A DNA stretch of 64,000 bases from Pedobacter psychrophilus (GCF_001652725.1 NZ_LWHJ01000027.1:1-64000), one strand, 5' to 3'; positions 45,030-53,610 are shown, counted from the stretch's first letter. Notes: a model not told the origin generated them from the sequence alone. Translations and numbers: made by a program.

Positions 45030-45701
45030 ATGAAAAGATTATTAGTGTTTGTTCCGGCCATCCTCTTATTAATGTTTGTACTCAATTCATTTGTACCTAA
45101 AGAAAAGGAAGCAGTGAAGAAAATAAAATCGGAGCGTGTAAATATTGTTTTAAAATCTACAGATGGCGGACAAACATGGCAGGACTTTAAACAAGTGTTA
45201 CCTGAAATTAAACATTATAGTGCCGTAAAGGGAGATGGCGTGATCATTTCTACAAGTCAGGATGGTATCAAGCGTTCTACAGATAATGGTGAACACTGGC
45301 AATGGATAATTAAGGAAGGTGAGGTAGGTATAGCTGTTGAACGAATAGAAGGTGGATTTGCTGCTTTATCCTATAGCACAGCAACAAAATCCAGAAGGAT
45401 ACATATTTCATTGGATAATGGAGAAACCTGGAAAGCTATTGATGAGGGTCTTCGTCCTTCTTCGTTAATTTCATCCATCAAACAAGTGGGAAAGTATTTA
45501 ATATGTGGTCATCCAGATGGAATATTCCACTCAGCTGATCAAGGTAAAACATGGAATAGGGTTCTTCGCGGTGTAAATAACAATGAGTTTTTATTTGATA
45601 TATACAAATGGAATTCTCCTTTTCAAGAACCAAAATACGTATTTAGGATATATGAGTCAGAAAATATATTGTATGCAACGGCAGTGCCTGCTGGTTGCTA
45701 A
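45030..45701 (+). CDS. Exported Asp-box (BNR) repeat protein
   Basis: The ATG at 45030 gives MKRLLVFVPAILLLMFVLNS, a signal peptide or anchor; an ATG at 45006 would add eight residues. The mature part has four Asp-box repeats, STDGGQTW, STDNGEHW, SLDNGETW and SADQGKTW, typical of beta-propeller proteins such as sialidases and photosynthesis factors. With only about 200 residues the propeller may be partial. It ends in VPAGC. No catalytic sialidase residues can be identified. The divergent membrane regulator probably controls it. Confidence 0.78.
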   Translation: MKRLLVFVPAILLLMFVLNSFVPKEKEAVKKIKSERVNIVLKSTDGGQTWQDFKQVLPEIKHYSAVKGDGVIISTSQDGIKRSTDNGEHWQWIIKEGEVGIAVERIEGGFAALSYSTATKSRRIHISLDNGETWKAIDEGLRPSSLISSIKQVGKYLICGHPDGIFHSADQGKTWNRVLRGVNNNEFLFDIYKWNSPFQEPKYVFRIYESENILYATAVPAGC

Positions 45702-46082
45702 AATGTAACCATCTGGAAGAATTTTGAACACAGCTTTCAATGTTCGTAATGACGAGTTGCTTTGGCTTAACGATAGGAGCGGATACCGGCCTCAGCGCCT
45801 AAGGCCTTGTGGCGTATGAGTGGATAGCGTGACCTTAGCTTCTTTTCAGAAGCTAAGGGAAGCCCCTCAAATTAATTTCCTTAAACTATTACATTAAACA
45901 TCCTATGTTAACAAATCAGAGCTTCTAAGTATCTGCGAGAATCTCTGAAATCTGCGGGGAAACGTTTTTAAAAATAAACCTAATAATCCTTACAAATACT
46001 TTAAATATCAGTTAGTTGAAATTTATTATCATCATTAATTTTTTCTACATTTAAGATTTAGTAACCTCTAAATCTTAACATA
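45702..46082. other. Intergenic region before tldD3
   Basis: These 381 bases contain the repeat R6 (45765-45866). Further on is the phrase ATCTGCGAGAATCTCTGAAA then TCTGCGGGG (45932-45960), a low-complexity pattern often seen between genes in this phylum. Nothing that looks coding or structured is seen after about 45965. Confidence 0.4.
45765..45866 (+). repeat. Dispersed hairpin repeat, copy R6
   Basis: The left end is GCTTAACGATAGGAGCGGAT and the right end GGATAGCGTG. A perfect extra hairpin is inserted near the right end: CCTTAGCTTCT (45833-45843), TTTC, AGAAGCTAAGG (45848-45858), then GAAGCCCC. It is an elaborated member of the family. Confidence 0.65.
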
Positions 46083-47720
46083 TTGAAACGTAGAAACTTT
46101 ATTTATTTAACTGGTGTAGGAGCAGCAGCTGCGATGATGCCATCCATACCCGTCTGGGGGAATGAGATTTCTCCAGAAGCAGCTTTAGAATACGTTGATC
46201 CTGCTGTCAAAAAACTGATTGCAGATGTCGCATTAAATGCTGCTAAATCAAAAGGAGCAACCTATACGGATGTTCGTATCGGAAGATATCTGAATCAATT
46301 TGTGGTCACCCGAGAAGATAAAGTTCAGAATATTGTTAATACTGAATCTTATGGAGTTGGTATTAGGGTAATTGCAAATGGAAGTTGGGGTTTTGCTGCA
46401 ACCGATAAAATGGATAATGATAGCATTGCCAAAGCTGCAGCATTAGCAGTTTCCATTGCTAAAGAAAATTCCAGATTATTAACAGAACCTGTACAACTGG
46501 CTCCACAAAAAGGCTATGGTGAAGTCAGCTGGAAAGCTCCAATCGAAAAAAATGCTTTTGAAGTGCCGGTAAAGGAAAAAGTAGATCTTTTGCTTTCTGT
46601 AAATGATGCGGCCATGAAAGGTGGGGCGGATTATGTAAATTCTATCTTATTTTTGGTAAATGAGCAAAAATATTTTGCTTCAACGGATGGCTCTTACATC
46701 GACCAAGATATTCATCGCATTTGGCCTACTTTCTTCCTCACTAAAATCAATAAAGAAACTGGAAAATTTGAAACCAGGAATGCTTTAAGCGCTCCAACCG
46801 GAATGGGTTATGAATATTTAGATGCCAAACCCCAGCATAAAATAAAAACTGCAGCTGGTACCTTATATAAAGGAAGGTATGATATGCTGGAAGATGCTAA
46901 GCAAGCCGCTTCACAAGTTGGTGATAAGCTAAAAGCTAAAACAGTAGAGCCTGGTAAATATGATTTGGTATTGGATCCTTCCCATTTATGGTTAACTATC
47001 CATGAATCAACCGGCCACCCAACAGAATTAGATCGTGTTTTAGGTTATGAAGCAAATTTTGCAGGTACCAGTTTCTTAACGTTGGATAAATGGGAATCTA
47101 AAAAATTCAACTATGGAAATAAATTGGTGAATATTAAAGCTGATAAAACCCAGGTTGGTTCTTTAGGTGCAGTTGGTTATGATGATGAGGGTGTAAAATG
47201 TGGGGAGTGGGATGTAGTTAAAGATGGAGTTCTGGTGAATTATCAAGCGATTAGAGATCAAGCTCATATTTTAGGGTTAACGGCTTCGCAAGGTTGTTGT
47301 TATGCAGATAATTGGAGCAGTGTTCAGTTTCAAAGGATGGCAAATATTTCTTTACAACCAGGCAAAGAGAAATTATCAGTTGATGATATGATTAAAAATG
47401 TAGAAAAAGGAATATACATTATTGGTGATGGTTCTTTCTCCATTGATCAGCAACGTTATAATTTTCAGTTTGGTGGACAATTATTTTATGAAATTAAGGA
47501 GGGAAAAATAGTTGGAATGCTTAAGGATGTTGCTTATCAAGCTAATACACAAGAATTTTGGAATTCATGTGGTGCAATTTGTGATGCTAATGATTACCGT
47601 TTAGGAGGTTCTTTCTTTGATGGAAAAGGACAACCTTCTCAATCAAGTGCGGTTTCACATGGATCATCAACCACAAGATTTAATGGCGTAAACGTGATCA
47701 ATACAGCAAGGAAAATTTAA
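46083..47720 (+). CDS. TldD metalloprotease homologue 3 with Tat leader
   Basis: A TldD-type protease of 545 residues. The start is TTG at 46083, aligned with the ATG starts of the two paralogues; no in-frame ATG lies between the upstream stop and the leader. The leader MKRRNFIYLTGVGAAAAMMP is of Tat type. HExxxH is intact (LTIHESTGHPTELD). By eye it is much closer to TldD1 than TldD2 is, sharing long identical stretches such as LSVDDMIKNVEKGIYI. pmbA2 follows, so the tldD-pmbA pair is duplicated. Confidence 0.9.
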   Translation: MKRRNFIYLTGVGAAAAMMPSIPVWGNEISPEAALEYVDPAVKKLIADVALNAAKSKGATYTDVRIGRYLNQFVVTREDKVQNIVNTESYGVGIRVIANGSWGFAATDKMDNDSIAKAAALAVSIAKENSRLLTEPVQLAPQKGYGEVSWKAPIEKNAFEVPVKEKVDLLLSVNDAAMKGGADYVNSILFLVNEQKYFASTDGSYIDQDIHRIWPTFFLTKINKETGKFETRNALSAPTGMGYEYLDAKPQHKIKTAAGTLYKGRYDMLEDAKQAASQVGDKLKAKTVEPGKYDLVLDPSHLWLTIHESTGHPTELDRVLGYEANFAGTSFLTLDKWESKKFNYGNKLVNIKADKTQVGSLGAVGYDDEGVKCGEWDVVKDGVLVNYQAIRDQAHILGLTASQGCCYADNWSSVQFQRMANISLQPGKEKLSVDDMIKNVEKGIYIIGDGSFSIDQQRYNFQFGGQLFYEIKEGKIVGMLKDVAYQANTQEFWNSCGAICDANDYRLGGSFFDGKGQPSQSSAVSHGSSTTRFNGVNVINTARKI

Positions 47721-47818
47721 TTTGTAAAGTATTAGGTTATAAGTATTAAGTCATAGGTTTCAAACTTACAACCTATAACTTACGACTTAAAACTTAATAC
47801 AACCTTAAACTAAAAAAA
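47721..47818 (+). repeat. Imperfect inverted spacer between tldD3 and pmbA2
   Basis: GTATTAGGTTATAAGTATTA on the left and ACTTACAACCTATAACTTAC, then GACTTAAAACTTAATAC, on the right form an imperfect hairpin around TCATAGGTTTCAAACTTAC. It is the same layout as the spacer after tldD1, in different sequence. Confidence 0.5.
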
Positions 47819-49156
47819 ATGACAATATTAAATAAAGAAGAAGCCAAAGCATTATTAGAAAAAGTGCTGAGCTACTCAAAGGCAGACGAATGCGAAATTA
47901 ATTTGAGTGGAGGTGATGGTGGAAATATTAGATATGCAAGAAATTCAGTTTCAACAAGTGGAGGTGTGAGTCAGTCTTCATTGGTAGTTTCATCTGCATT
48001 TGGCAAAAAATTGGGAGTAGCCACCATCAACGAATTTGATGAAGAATCATTAAAAAAAGTAGTTAAAAGATCAGAGGAATTAGCGCAACTAGCTCCGGAA
48101 AATCCAGAATTCATGTCTTTTTTGGGTCCGCAAACTTATGGTCCGGATACACCAACATTTTCTGAGGTTACCGCCAGTTTAACACCAAAAGAAAGAGCAG
48201 ATGCAGTGGCGCAAAGTCTTAAAGTTTCTAAAGATAACAACTTAAATGCAGCTGGTTTTTTAGAAGACAGTAAAGGATACACTGCAATGATGAACAGTAA
48301 AGGATTATTTGCTTACAACAAATCAACCAGTGTCGCTTTTAATGTTACCATGAGAACCAATGATGGTAAAGGTTCTGGATATGCAACCCGAGGTTATAAT
48401 GATTTTTCTAAACTCGATACAAAAAAAGACACTACTGTTGCTGCAAAAAAGGCTAGCATGTCTGCAACAGCAAAAGCCATTGAGCCAGGAAAATACACTG
48501 TCATCTTGGAACCTACCGCAGTTGCTGTAATGTTGGAGAATATATTCTTTGCTATGGACGCCAGACAAGCAGATGAGGGGAGAAGCTTTATGAGTAAAGC
48601 AGGAGGTAAAACTAAAATAGGCGAACAAATGATGGACGCTAAAGTGAATATTTACTCAGATCCATACAATACGGAACTACCAACAGGCACATGGAGCGGC
48701 GACGGAAGACCACAAGAAAAAATTAACTGGATTGAGAAAGGAGCAGTAAAAAACTTATATAGTTCCAGGTATTGGGCTCAAAAAACTGGGATAAAAGCAA
48801 TACCACAGCCCGATGGAGCCATCATGCAAGGTGGTACTAAAACTTTAGAACAACTAATTAAAGAAACAGAGAAAGGAATTTTGGTAACCAGACTTTGGTA
48901 TATCCGACAAGTTGATCCACAGACATTATTGCTTACCGGCTTAACTCGTGATGGTACTTTTTATATAGAAAATGGGGAGATTAAATTCCCTGTTAAAAAT
49001 TTCCGTTTTAATGAAAGCCCTATCATTATGTTAAATAATTTGGAAGATATGGGTATTTCAGAACGTACGGTAAGTGCGGAATCAAACGTCAATTATTTGT
49101 TGCCTCCTTTAAAGGTTAGAGATTTTACCTTTACATCTTTATCTGATGCAGTGTAA
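47819..49156 (+). CDS. PmbA/TldE homologue 2
   Basis: A protein of 445 residues, paralogous to PmbA1: GGNIRYARNSVST, AKAIEPGKYTVILEP and the shared C-terminus PLKVRDFTFTSLSDAV. It lacks HExxxH and has no signal sequence (MTILNKEEAKALLEK). It is the last gene of the cluster, and a clear terminator follows 27 bases later. Confidence 0.88.
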   Translation: MTILNKEEAKALLEKVLSYSKADECEINLSGGDGGNIRYARNSVSTSGGVSQSSLVVSSAFGKKLGVATINEFDEESLKKVVKRSEELAQLAPENPEFMSFLGPQTYGPDTPTFSEVTASLTPKERADAVAQSLKVSKDNNLNAAGFLEDSKGYTAMMNSKGLFAYNKSTSVAFNVTMRTNDGKGSGYATRGYNDFSKLDTKKDTTVAAKKASMSATAKAIEPGKYTVILEPTAVAVMLENIFFAMDARQADEGRSFMSKAGGKTKIGEQMMDAKVNIYSDPYNTELPTGTWSGDGRPQEKINWIEKGAVKNLYSSRYWAQKTGIKAIPQPDGAIMQGGTKTLEQLIKETEKGILVTRLWYIRQVDPQTLLLTGLTRDGTFYIENGEIKFPVKNFRFNESPIIMLNNLEDMGISERTVSAESNVNYLLPPLKVRDFTFTSLSDAV

Positions 49157-49182
49157 TTTTTAAAATTTGAAGATTTTTATTT

Positions 49183-49213
49183 AAAGCAGCGTTGATAAAC
49201 GTTGCTTTTTTTA
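49183..49213 (+). terminator. Rho-independent terminator after pmbA2
   Basis: AAAGCAGCGTT (49183-49193) pairs with AACGTTGCTTT (49198-49208), one mismatch, and runs into a T tract. Confidence 0.85.
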
Positions 49214-49307
49214 TTTTATTGAACAATTTTAAACTCAAATGAGCAAGCATATTTTGTTCTCCTATTTTGCGACATAATTATTACTTTAGTTTTAAATTAT
49301 TTTTAAT

Positions 49308-49991
49308 ATGGAATTAAAAAAAGAAACTATTGAGCAAGAAATTAAAAAGGAATTTCAGTTAGAACGAATGATTCTTTTTAGTGATGCTGTTTTTGCCATT
49401 GTGATTACATTAATGGCTATAGAAATAAGATTACCAGAATTTGAGGGTAAAATAACAGAGCATGAGTTTTTACTAATGTTGCAACATCAGGGCAGAAATT
49501 TTATGGCTTATGCAATTAGTTTCTTTTTTATTGGTGTTTTATGGACTCGGCATTTAAAATTATTTAGCGTTTTAAATGATTATGATACCGGCTTAATAAT
49601 CAGGAATTTATTGTTCCTGTTTTTTGTGGGGCTCTTTCCTTTTTGTGCGTCCGTTATATCTCATGTAACCGGATTCTATTCTCCATATTATTTATATTTC
49701 ACCATTATTTTATGTTGCCTGATGATGCAATATTTGCTATTGAGATATGTTACCATCACTAAACCGCAACTAAGAACTTATCCTCCTAATGACCAGGAAT
49801 TACTTACAGAAAAGTTTTCTTTAGTTGCATTAGTAGGTTTCATTATTACATTTATTTTAGCAGTATGTTGTATTTATTATATTGAAGATAAAGAGGATAA
49901 AGTATATGGTTTATATATATTTATTTTATATGCTATTTCATTAAGGATTATAAAAAGAAAGTTTTTTAAGGGACTTAAATCTATGGGATAA
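49308..49991 (+). CDS. TMEM175-family membrane protein (DUF1211)
   Basis: A protein of 227 residues with about six helices. The first contains FSDAVFAIVITLM, matching the pore-lining FSD motif of TMEM175 potassium channels. Bacterial members work as tetramers of a single six-helix unit. The extended N-terminal charged region (1-20) and the lack of selectivity-filter features are normal for the family. A second, frameshifted family member lies at 52490-53063. Confidence 0.85.
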   Translation: MELKKETIEQEIKKEFQLERMILFSDAVFAIVITLMAIEIRLPEFEGKITEHEFLLMLQHQGRNFMAYAISFFFIGVLWTRHLKLFSVLNDYDTGLIIRNLLFLFFVGLFPFCASVISHVTGFYSPYYLYFTIILCCLMMQYLLLRYVTITKPQLRTYPPNDQELLTEKFSLVALVGFIITFILAVCCIYYIEDKEDKVYGLYIFILYAISLRIIKRKFFKGLKSMG

Positions 49992-50338
49992 TCCCTAATA
50001 TTCATGTTTTTATAAACATCATCAAGCCATTATTTCATATAAATTCTTTATGCAAATGTTTAATTAAATACGAACCTCGAAATCTTGATTTCAAATATTT
50101 ATAAAATTTGATAACCTTTCTTAAAAATATTGTATTTAAGATTAAAAACAATCTTGTTGATAATCAATTGGTTAAAAATAATCTGAATCCTTACAGATAA
50201 ATTATGCATTAAACTAAGTGTTTATTTATGTATCTTATTATTTCTATCAAAAAGACAACGTACCAATTGTAAGATTTTTTTCCTATTTTAATAAAACATA
50301 CCGCCTACTTAAAACATACCGCCTACTTAAAACTTAAC
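49992..50338. other. Intergenic region before the PAS gene
   Basis: These 347 AT-rich bases contain no visible gene or RNA. The only structure is an 18-base tandem duplication at 50293-50328, just before the PAS start. Confidence 0.5.
50293..50328 (+). repeat. 18-base tandem duplication before the PAS gene
   Basis: AAAACATACCGCCTACTT occurs twice in direct succession (50293-50310 and 50311-50328), ending 10 bases before the ATG. It could be a duplicated regulator site or simple slippage. Confidence 0.7.
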
Positions 50339-51715
50339 ATGAATGAAAACACCGAAGAGGGTCAGCTTGCTTTTAAAAAATTAATAGAGCAGAGCAGCTC
50401 CGGTATAACTTTATTAGATGCACAATTTAATGTGATCTATAGAAGTCCATCTGCAGAATTAATTAATGGTTGGGATACGAGCATAAGAAAAAAAGACGAC
50501 ATTCCATTAAATATTCATCCGGATGATAGACCAAGGGTAAATGTTTTACTGAAACATGTTGCTCGTCATCCTGCATCTTCAGAAACCTGTACTTTTAGAT
50601 CTAAGCATTTTAATGGAAATTACATATGGTTAAAGTGTTGTTTTACCAATATGCTGCATGAACCTAATGTAAATTCTATTGTATGCAATTTCAATGATGT
50701 TTCTGAACAGAAATTAAATGAAGACCAACTGAACCAAAAATCAGAACAAATTACCGAGCTTCTGCAAACCATGACTGATGGTTTCTTTTCTTTAGATAAA
50801 AATCTTTGCTATACCTATGTTAATGAACAAGCATTACTATTGTCTCATAAAACTCGGGAAGAATTGATAGGGAAATATATTTGGGATGTTTTTCCAGATG
50901 TTGTTGGATCTGCAACTTACGAAGCCATACGAACTGCCTTTAATGAAAAAAAATATGTTTGTAACCAGGATTATTATGCTCCATCAAAATTATGGCAAGA
51001 AAACCGGATTTATCCATCGGCTAACGGTTTATCCATTTTTATCCGTGATATAACCATCCACAAGAACGAAGAACGACACCTTAAACTTTTAGAATCTGTA
51101 ATTACCAATACAAAAGATGCAGTATTGATTACAGAAGTAGAATCATTTGATTTTCCTGGCCCACGCATTTTATATGTAAACGAAGCATTTACACATATGA
51201 CTGGTTATACTGCTGAAGAAGTTTTAGGAAGAACACCTCGCATGTTACAAGGACCTAATACTGATAAAGATGAGTTGAAACGCATGCATGATTGCATTCG
51301 TAACATGGAAATCTGTGATTTTACAATTATTAATTATAAAAAGAATGGTGAAGAATTTTGGGTTCAGTTTTCATTGACGCCTGTATCAAATGAAGTTGGT
51401 CAGTTTACTCATTATATTTCTATAGAACGGGATGTTACAGAACAAAAAAACCAGGAACTGCAACGCCTTAAATACCTTAATGCTATTGAAGCACAAAACA
51501 TAAAATTTAAAGAAATATCATGGATGCAGTCTCACGTTGTTAGGGCGCCACTTGCCCGTCTTATGGGCTTAATCTCACTATTAGATATTTCTGAGGAATT
51601 ACCAGATGAAACTAAAAAAATAATGGATTATGTGATGCAATCAGCTGCTGAGTTGGATGAAGTAATACATAGCATCACTTTAAAAACAGAAATTTCTAAT
51701 CCTAAACTGAATTAA
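50339..51715 (+). CDS. Multi-PAS protein with H-box but no kinase domain
   Basis: A protein of 458 residues with three PAS domains (about 10-125, 135-245 and 250-370). The third has a LOV-like segment, GRTPRMLQGPNTDKDELKRM, but the photoactive cysteine of GRNCRFLQG is absent. After a linker helix comes a HisKA-like hairpin with the H-box MQSHVVRAPLARLMG. The protein stops there with no HATPase domain, and none is found downstream in another frame. It may be a phosphotransfer or scaffold protein that uses another kinase. The gene looks intact. Confidence 0.82.
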   Translation: MNENTEEGQLAFKKLIEQSSSGITLLDAQFNVIYRSPSAELINGWDTSIRKKDDIPLNIHPDDRPRVNVLLKHVARHPASSETCTFRSKHFNGNYIWLKCCFTNMLHEPNVNSIVCNFNDVSEQKLNEDQLNQKSEQITELLQTMTDGFFSLDKNLCYTYVNEQALLLSHKTREELIGKYIWDVFPDVVGSATYEAIRTAFNEKKYVCNQDYYAPSKLWQENRIYPSANGLSIFIRDITIHKNEERHLKLLESVITNTKDAVLITEVESFDFPGPRILYVNEAFTHMTGYTAEEVLGRTPRMLQGPNTDKDELKRMHDCIRNMEICDFTIINYKKNGEEFWVQFSLTPVSNEVGQFTHYISIERDVTEQKNQELQRLKYLNAIEAQNIKFKEISWMQSHVVRAPLARLMGLISLLDISEELPDETKKIMDYVMQSAAELDEVIHSITLKTEISNPKLN

Positions 51716-51732
51716 TTTTTGATTGGCAATAG

Positions 51733-52482
51733 TTATCGATAATATAGGTTAAAACCGTTCTCAAAATTTGAAACACTACCAAATAAGGTGCTGAAAATTT
51801 TTTCTTGACTATAACCCTTTCTATACATTTGTGCCATTTTAGAAATAAATTGAGGGTCTTTTTTATACAGGTAAAATATAATGCTGTAGGAAGTAGTGTA
51901 CATATATTCAAGTTTTCCTTTATCCCGCCATCCTTCATTATTGGAAATATATTTTAATAAATTAAGTTTTTCTTGTTTTTGGTAATCATATTTCATGCGT
52001 TCTAATCTATCAAATTGAGCTACTATTTGAATGCTAAAATGCTTTTCTTCTAAAGTTTCCAAGAATTCGGCTAAGCCTTCTGTAAACCATCTGGGATAAT
52101 ATCTTGAATTATTTTTTAAAAGTGCATGACTTGTTTCATGTAAAACCGTTTGTAAATTTTCAATTCCCTCATAATAAATAAAGGACTGATCTGTAGTTGA
52201 ACTATAAAATCCAGATTCGGTAAATCCTTTCATTCCATATTGTTCTAAAGCAGATCTAAAGTTTTTATACTTGCTATAAAGGTTGATGTTTAGCTGTAAA
52301 GTATCATTGATAAGATTATCATATAAACCATTAAAAATTTTTGTTTCATAAGAAACTATTCTATTAATTTTTGCAATCTCTTCTGGTTTAAGTTCAAAAT
52401 CAACAGTGTTTAATTTAATTTTTTGAGCAAAAATTAATGAGGATAATAGGAGTAAAATAAGGGTAAATAGAGCTTTAATCAT
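51733..52482 (-). CDS. Exported gluzincin-like metallopeptidase
   Basis: The ATG at 52482 gives MIKALFTLILLLLSSLIFAQ, a signal peptide; a farther ATG at 52545 falls in the end of the upstream gene and is less likely. The mature protein has the zinc motif HETSH (LHETSHALLKN), followed 20 residues later by WFTEGLAEFLE, giving the third ligand Glu of gluzincins (peptidase MA-like). The length from this start is 249. No partner is known; the substrate cannot be predicted. Confidence 0.75.
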   Translation of the reverse strand: MIKALFTLILLLLSSLIFAQKIKLNTVDFELKPEEIAKINRIVSYETKIFNGLYDNLINDTLQLNINLYSKYKNFRSALEQYGMKGFTESGFYSSTTDQSFIYYEGIENLQTVLHETSHALLKNNSRYYPRWFTEGLAEFLETLEEKHFSIQIVAQFDRLERMKYDYQKQEKLNLLKYISNNEGWRDKGKLEYMYTTSYSIIFYLYKKDPQFISKMAQMYRKGYSQEKIFSTLFGSVSNFENGFNLYYR

Positions 52483-52489
52483 CTTATGG

Positions 52490-53063
52490 TTAATTTTCAA
52501 AATGTTTTTCAATCCTTTTATCAGGTAAAAACCACATAATAGCAACTATAACATAAAGCAAAGCAGAAATTAATGGCACAAAAAAAGCCAGGATAATGCC
52601 TATAATATATAATTGGTGATATTGTTTCTTTATATCTGCTTCCTAATGATTTAGCCAAAACAGAATCCTTCCCATTTATTTTAATTAAAAAATAATCTAG
52701 TAAATAATATGCTAAGGAAGCCATCAATAACATAAAACCATATAAAGCAACAGAATTATAACCAAATTCTGTCTCACCCATCCATGAAGTTGCAAAAGGA
52801 ACAAGTGATAACCAAAACAATAGGTAAAGGTTAGCCCATAAAACTTTTCCATTTACTTTGGTTGCTACCTGAAAAGTATGATGATGGTTAGACCAATAAA
52901 TACCAATGTATATAAAGCTTAAAATATAACTTCCCAAAACAGGTAGTAAAGGTTTTAAATCTTTAAATTCATGTCCATGTGGTATTTTTAACTCCAACAC
53001 CATGATAGTAATAATAATGGCCAAAACGCCATCACTAAAAGCCTCTAACCTGTTTTTATTCAT
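52490..53063 (-). pseudogene. TMEM175-family membrane protein, frameshifted near its end
   Basis: The first 150 residues are normal for the family (FSDGVLAIIITIM in helix 1). At the AT run 52601-52614 a single extra base shifts the frame. As written the protein ends with an odd tail (YRHYPGFFCAINFCFALCYS). In the next frame the expected last helix appears, IGIILAFFVPLISALLYVIV then AIMWFLPDKRIEKHFEN, with a stop at 52490-52492. The cause may be a real mutation or a sequencing error. Confidence 0.75.
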
Positions 53064-53185
53064 TAATAATAATTTGAATCCTTATCATTTGTAATCAAAC
53101 ATCGCAAAAATTTTATCCAAATTAATATTAATTAAGTATTTAGAAACTAGAAATAACTAAATTTGTAAACATCTTAAAAACATCT

Positions 53186-53610
53186 ATGTATTACATTTTT
53201 TACCAGGCTGTGGAGTCTGCTGTTTTCAAAAACCAGGAAAACGGGATTGAAAGCCTTCTTAATTATTCGAGAGAGAATAATAAAAAGCAAAACATTACAG
53301 GGTTATTATTATACATTGAAGGTACTTTATCCAATATTTTGAGGGAGAAGAAAATGCCGTCAAAAAATTATACAGTTCTATTGTCGCAGACAAAAGGCTA
53401 GCTATTGTAAAATTAATAGATGAAGGCTATGCAGAAAATAGAATATTTGAAAATTGGAATATGGCCTATGATGAGTTTACCATAGAAACGGTTAATAGAA
53501 TTGATAATATAAGATATCCTAATATTCAAAATTACTTAGAAACCGCATCTGCAGTAAAACTAATTAAGTTAATGGTGCAAAGAAAGAAAATTTTTGAAGC
53601 TTTAGACTAA
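53186..53610 (+). pseudogene. BLUF blue-light sensor, disrupted by a one-base frameshift
   Basis: The N-terminus (MYYIFYQAVESA, then SRENNKKQNITGLLLYIEGT) matches the BLUF flavin-binding domain. At 53326-53328 one T is missing. Restoring it gives TFIQYFEGEENAV..., with the Gln that contacts flavin, and further on FENWNMAYDEF, the conserved Trp and Met of BLUF. The restored protein has about 141 residues and ends at 53610. All key residues are present across the two frames. Either a recent pseudogene or a sequencing error in a T run. Confidence 0.8.

Noticed and set aside
51716-51900. A lost HATPase domain after the PAS/H-box gene
   Set aside because: No frame downstream shows N-, D- or G-box motifs, and the next gene on the other strand begins at once. 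The protein ends naturally.
52483-52545. Upstream start for the HETSH metallopeptidase
   Set aside because: It would place 21 extra residues before an obvious signal peptide and overlaps the end of the TMEM175-family gene.
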